Positions 62,501 through 64,000 of a DNA stretch of 64,000 bases are shown one piece after another. The stretch comes from Distichodus sexfasciatus (taxonomy: Eukaryota > Chordata > Actinopteri > Characiformes > Distichodontidae): NCBI GenBank assembly GCA_032718565.1, contig JAVGVS010000012.1, forward strand, positions 62,001 through 126,000, given 5' to 3'. The translations under genes were made by a program, and so were the position numbers. The notes beneath the pieces are model-generated. The model worked only from the letters and a program-made list of their open reading frames with translations. It did not search any database and was not told the origin of the DNA. Each line of letters starts with the position of its first letter. Positions within the stretch are counted from its first letter, which is position 1.

Positions 62501-63159
62501 ATATTTTTGTCGTTATGGGAAAAGATATAAAGGTTCCTTTATTTTGACTCACAGTGTGTACGTGTCTATGTGTATGTAAATAAGCATATGCTCACATGCA
62601 CACCATTTTAAAACCATGTAAAAATGTGTAGGTATGTTCATCTTCAGAGTGGTCTTCTGTGTGTCTGTGTATATGGAAATACCATTCGGTATTCTCCTTT
62701 TCATGCTACTGTTGCATAGGCAGTGTCAAAACACCGTTCCTGTGACTAGTAACCAATTCGGACGCCAGTACGGAAGCAACCGTAAAAACACATGAGTTGG
62801 AAATGTGGCTCTTTGGGAATGCTTGCACTTGCATCTACATGCTACATATTTTGTCCTTCACGGCTGTGGAGTTACTCGGCCTCTCCCCTCCCGCTCCTGC
62901 ACGTTGATTAAACGGCCCATGCAGCAGGTCCAGCCTCTGCAGACAGCACATCTGGACCCGTGTTTAATTTCACATCGGAGCGAGACAGGAAGCACCTGTC
63001 TAGAGGGAACCGTTAGGAAAAGTAAAAGAAAAAACACTACATCCATCCATCTGTTGTGGAAACGTGTCACAGTTGTCACATTAAAAGCTATGTCAACAAA
63101 CGGAGTAAAGGCTAAATCGTTTTGGAAAAGTCGGTCTCGCAAAATGAACGCAAATCTCA
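62501..63159. other. Unique DNA, no gene called
   Basis: 62560-62680 is GT-leaning. Opposed frames of 119 and 100 codons (62805-63164 plus, 62858-63160 minus) overlap almost completely and neither shows a domain or splice signals; I regard them as chance. Confidence 0.35.
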
Positions 63160-63350
63160 TTTAGCCAAATGTTATCGCACTCGTTTGAATGGCCACTGAA
63201 AGAGATCTATTCTTCGGGTGGGCTCCGGGGCCACGGCGCTCCCACAATTACCGCTGAGTAAAACTTCCAGATGTCGGCTCGTTCTTCCAGCATTACCAGA
63301 TTAAACGCTCTAATTCAGACCGCCATCAGACACCTGCACTGAGGTCGTGA
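63160..63350. promoter_or_regulatory. Unique island, weak regulatory candidate
   Basis: GGGCTCCGGGGCCACGGCGC next to CACAATTACCGCTGAG, then CAGATTAAACGCTCTAATTC (63298). Short and balanced. Inference only. Confidence 0.25.
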
Positions 63351-63650
63351 CATGCAGCGAGGGCTGGACACAAAGCCCAGCTGTGCAGCAATTCTGCGTT
63401 AACACACGCTTAACACTGAAGCACAGCATGTATGAGTGTACTCAAAAAGTGTACATGCACTTACATCATTTAGTAACAAAAATTTCCTGGTGTCTCTGCA
63501 TTAACTTCTCACTTTTTCTTTGACAGGGTTTGTTAAGGTGTGTACCTTAGCTGGCGGAAACTCACTAGAACAGCAGCTGTTGATTTAAGTCTAGCTTAAC
63601 AAGTTTGAAGAGCGGGTATGGACTACAAATCACTGATGTATGTCGCTCTG
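63351..63650. other. Spacer, nothing recognised
   Basis: Ordinary DNA; CACTTTTTCTTTGACAG at 63510-63526 followed by GTGTGT at 63539 resembles chance splice signals. Confidence 0.3.
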
Positions 63651-63875
63651 AATTGAGTGATTATTTGTAATTGTGAACACAGCACAGCACATGATTCAGT
63701 GCTTCACTACAAAATGTGACCTTTGCATTTGACCCATCCTTGAAGGAGCACGAACATGCAGCACCCAGGGAGCAGTGCTTGGGTACGGTACCTTATTCAT
63801 GAGTACCTCAGTGGTACTTTTACAGGCCCAGGACCTGAACCCATTCCCAAACTGTTACACTATCACTGCTGCTAT
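63651..63875 (-). mobile_element. SINE-A copy 15 (diverged head)
   Basis: + strand GAGTGATTATTTGTAATTGT, GTGACCTTTGCATTTGACCC, GGTACCTTATTCATGAGTAC and a decayed head AAACTGTTACACTATC. The B box (GGTTCAGGTCC on the minus strand) is weakened. The last 85 bases of the window after it hold nothing I recognise. Confidence 0.88.
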
Positions 63876-64000
63876 GAGTGTATAAGACAAGACATTGTTG
63901 CCGTAAATTTTTCATACAGTATTGCTAGGTCGAGAGAGTCAACAAGACCAACAATATTTGACCACTGAAATGAAAATTAACACGATCAACAGAAGACTAG

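Overview
This window looks like non-coding DNA from a bony fish. The signs are its repeats: three families of tRNA-derived SINEs of the kind scattered through teleost genomes, hAT, Tc1/mariner and piggyBac-like DNA transposons, LINE 3' tails, and long (CA)n, (GA)n and (AT)n arrays. An otophysan (catfish or characin type) is my best guess from the SINE types, but that is memory of families, not a search. I found no host protein-coding exon that I can support, and no tRNA, rRNA, snoRNA or miRNA gene. The long open frames (for example 304-1317 and 16740-17771) are stop-poor readings of pyrimidine or purine tracts. The only protein traces are two dead Tc1-type transposase pieces: an N-terminal part at 10392-10690 and the last 42 codons of another at 47114-47242.

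Layout. 1-2345 is a pyrimidine-rich tract split by an 892-bp hAT element with a perfect 8-bp target duplication. 2.4-6.4 kb holds SINEs, a hAT MITE nested in a SINE, and a 528-bp MITE. 6.4-13.5 kb alternates unique sequence rich in TAAT and SOX-like cores with a composite repeat, a 200-bp (AT)n array and the first transposase relic. 13.8-19.0 kb is dominated by purine tracts on the + strand, (GA)n with (GT)n patches, interrupted by a unique island at 17.75-18.16 kb. 19.44-20.79 kb is a decayed tandem array of a unit about 65 bp long, itself carrying a 237-bp inverted-repeat element. 21-29 kb mixes unique islands with SINEs and a second hAT of the first family. 29.9-33.8 kb is a graveyard of diverged MITE-like repeats with SINEs inside them. 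34-41.6 kb has the longest unique island (37.4-38.7 kb), a hAT nested in another MITE, and a purine tract. 41.7-43.1 kb is the best nesting site: two SINEs, one split by a TTAA-flanked piggyBac-like MITE and the other by a hAT MITE with exact 8-bp duplications. 43.6-64 kb continues with unique islands, a Tc1 copy with long inverted repeats in a microsatellite, a 400-bp CA array, six more SINE-A copies and further MITEs.

Interpretation. The unique islands contain many TAAT, SOX-like (ACAAAG/CCATTGT) and E-box cores, as expected of a gene desert or large intron beside a developmental regulator. That is inference: conservation cannot be seen from one sequence, and short AT-rich cores also occur by chance. 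The most secure results are structural: four hAT insertions, three with exact and one with degraded target duplications, one TTAA insertion, two TA-flanked Tc1-type insertions, and the order of insertion these give.
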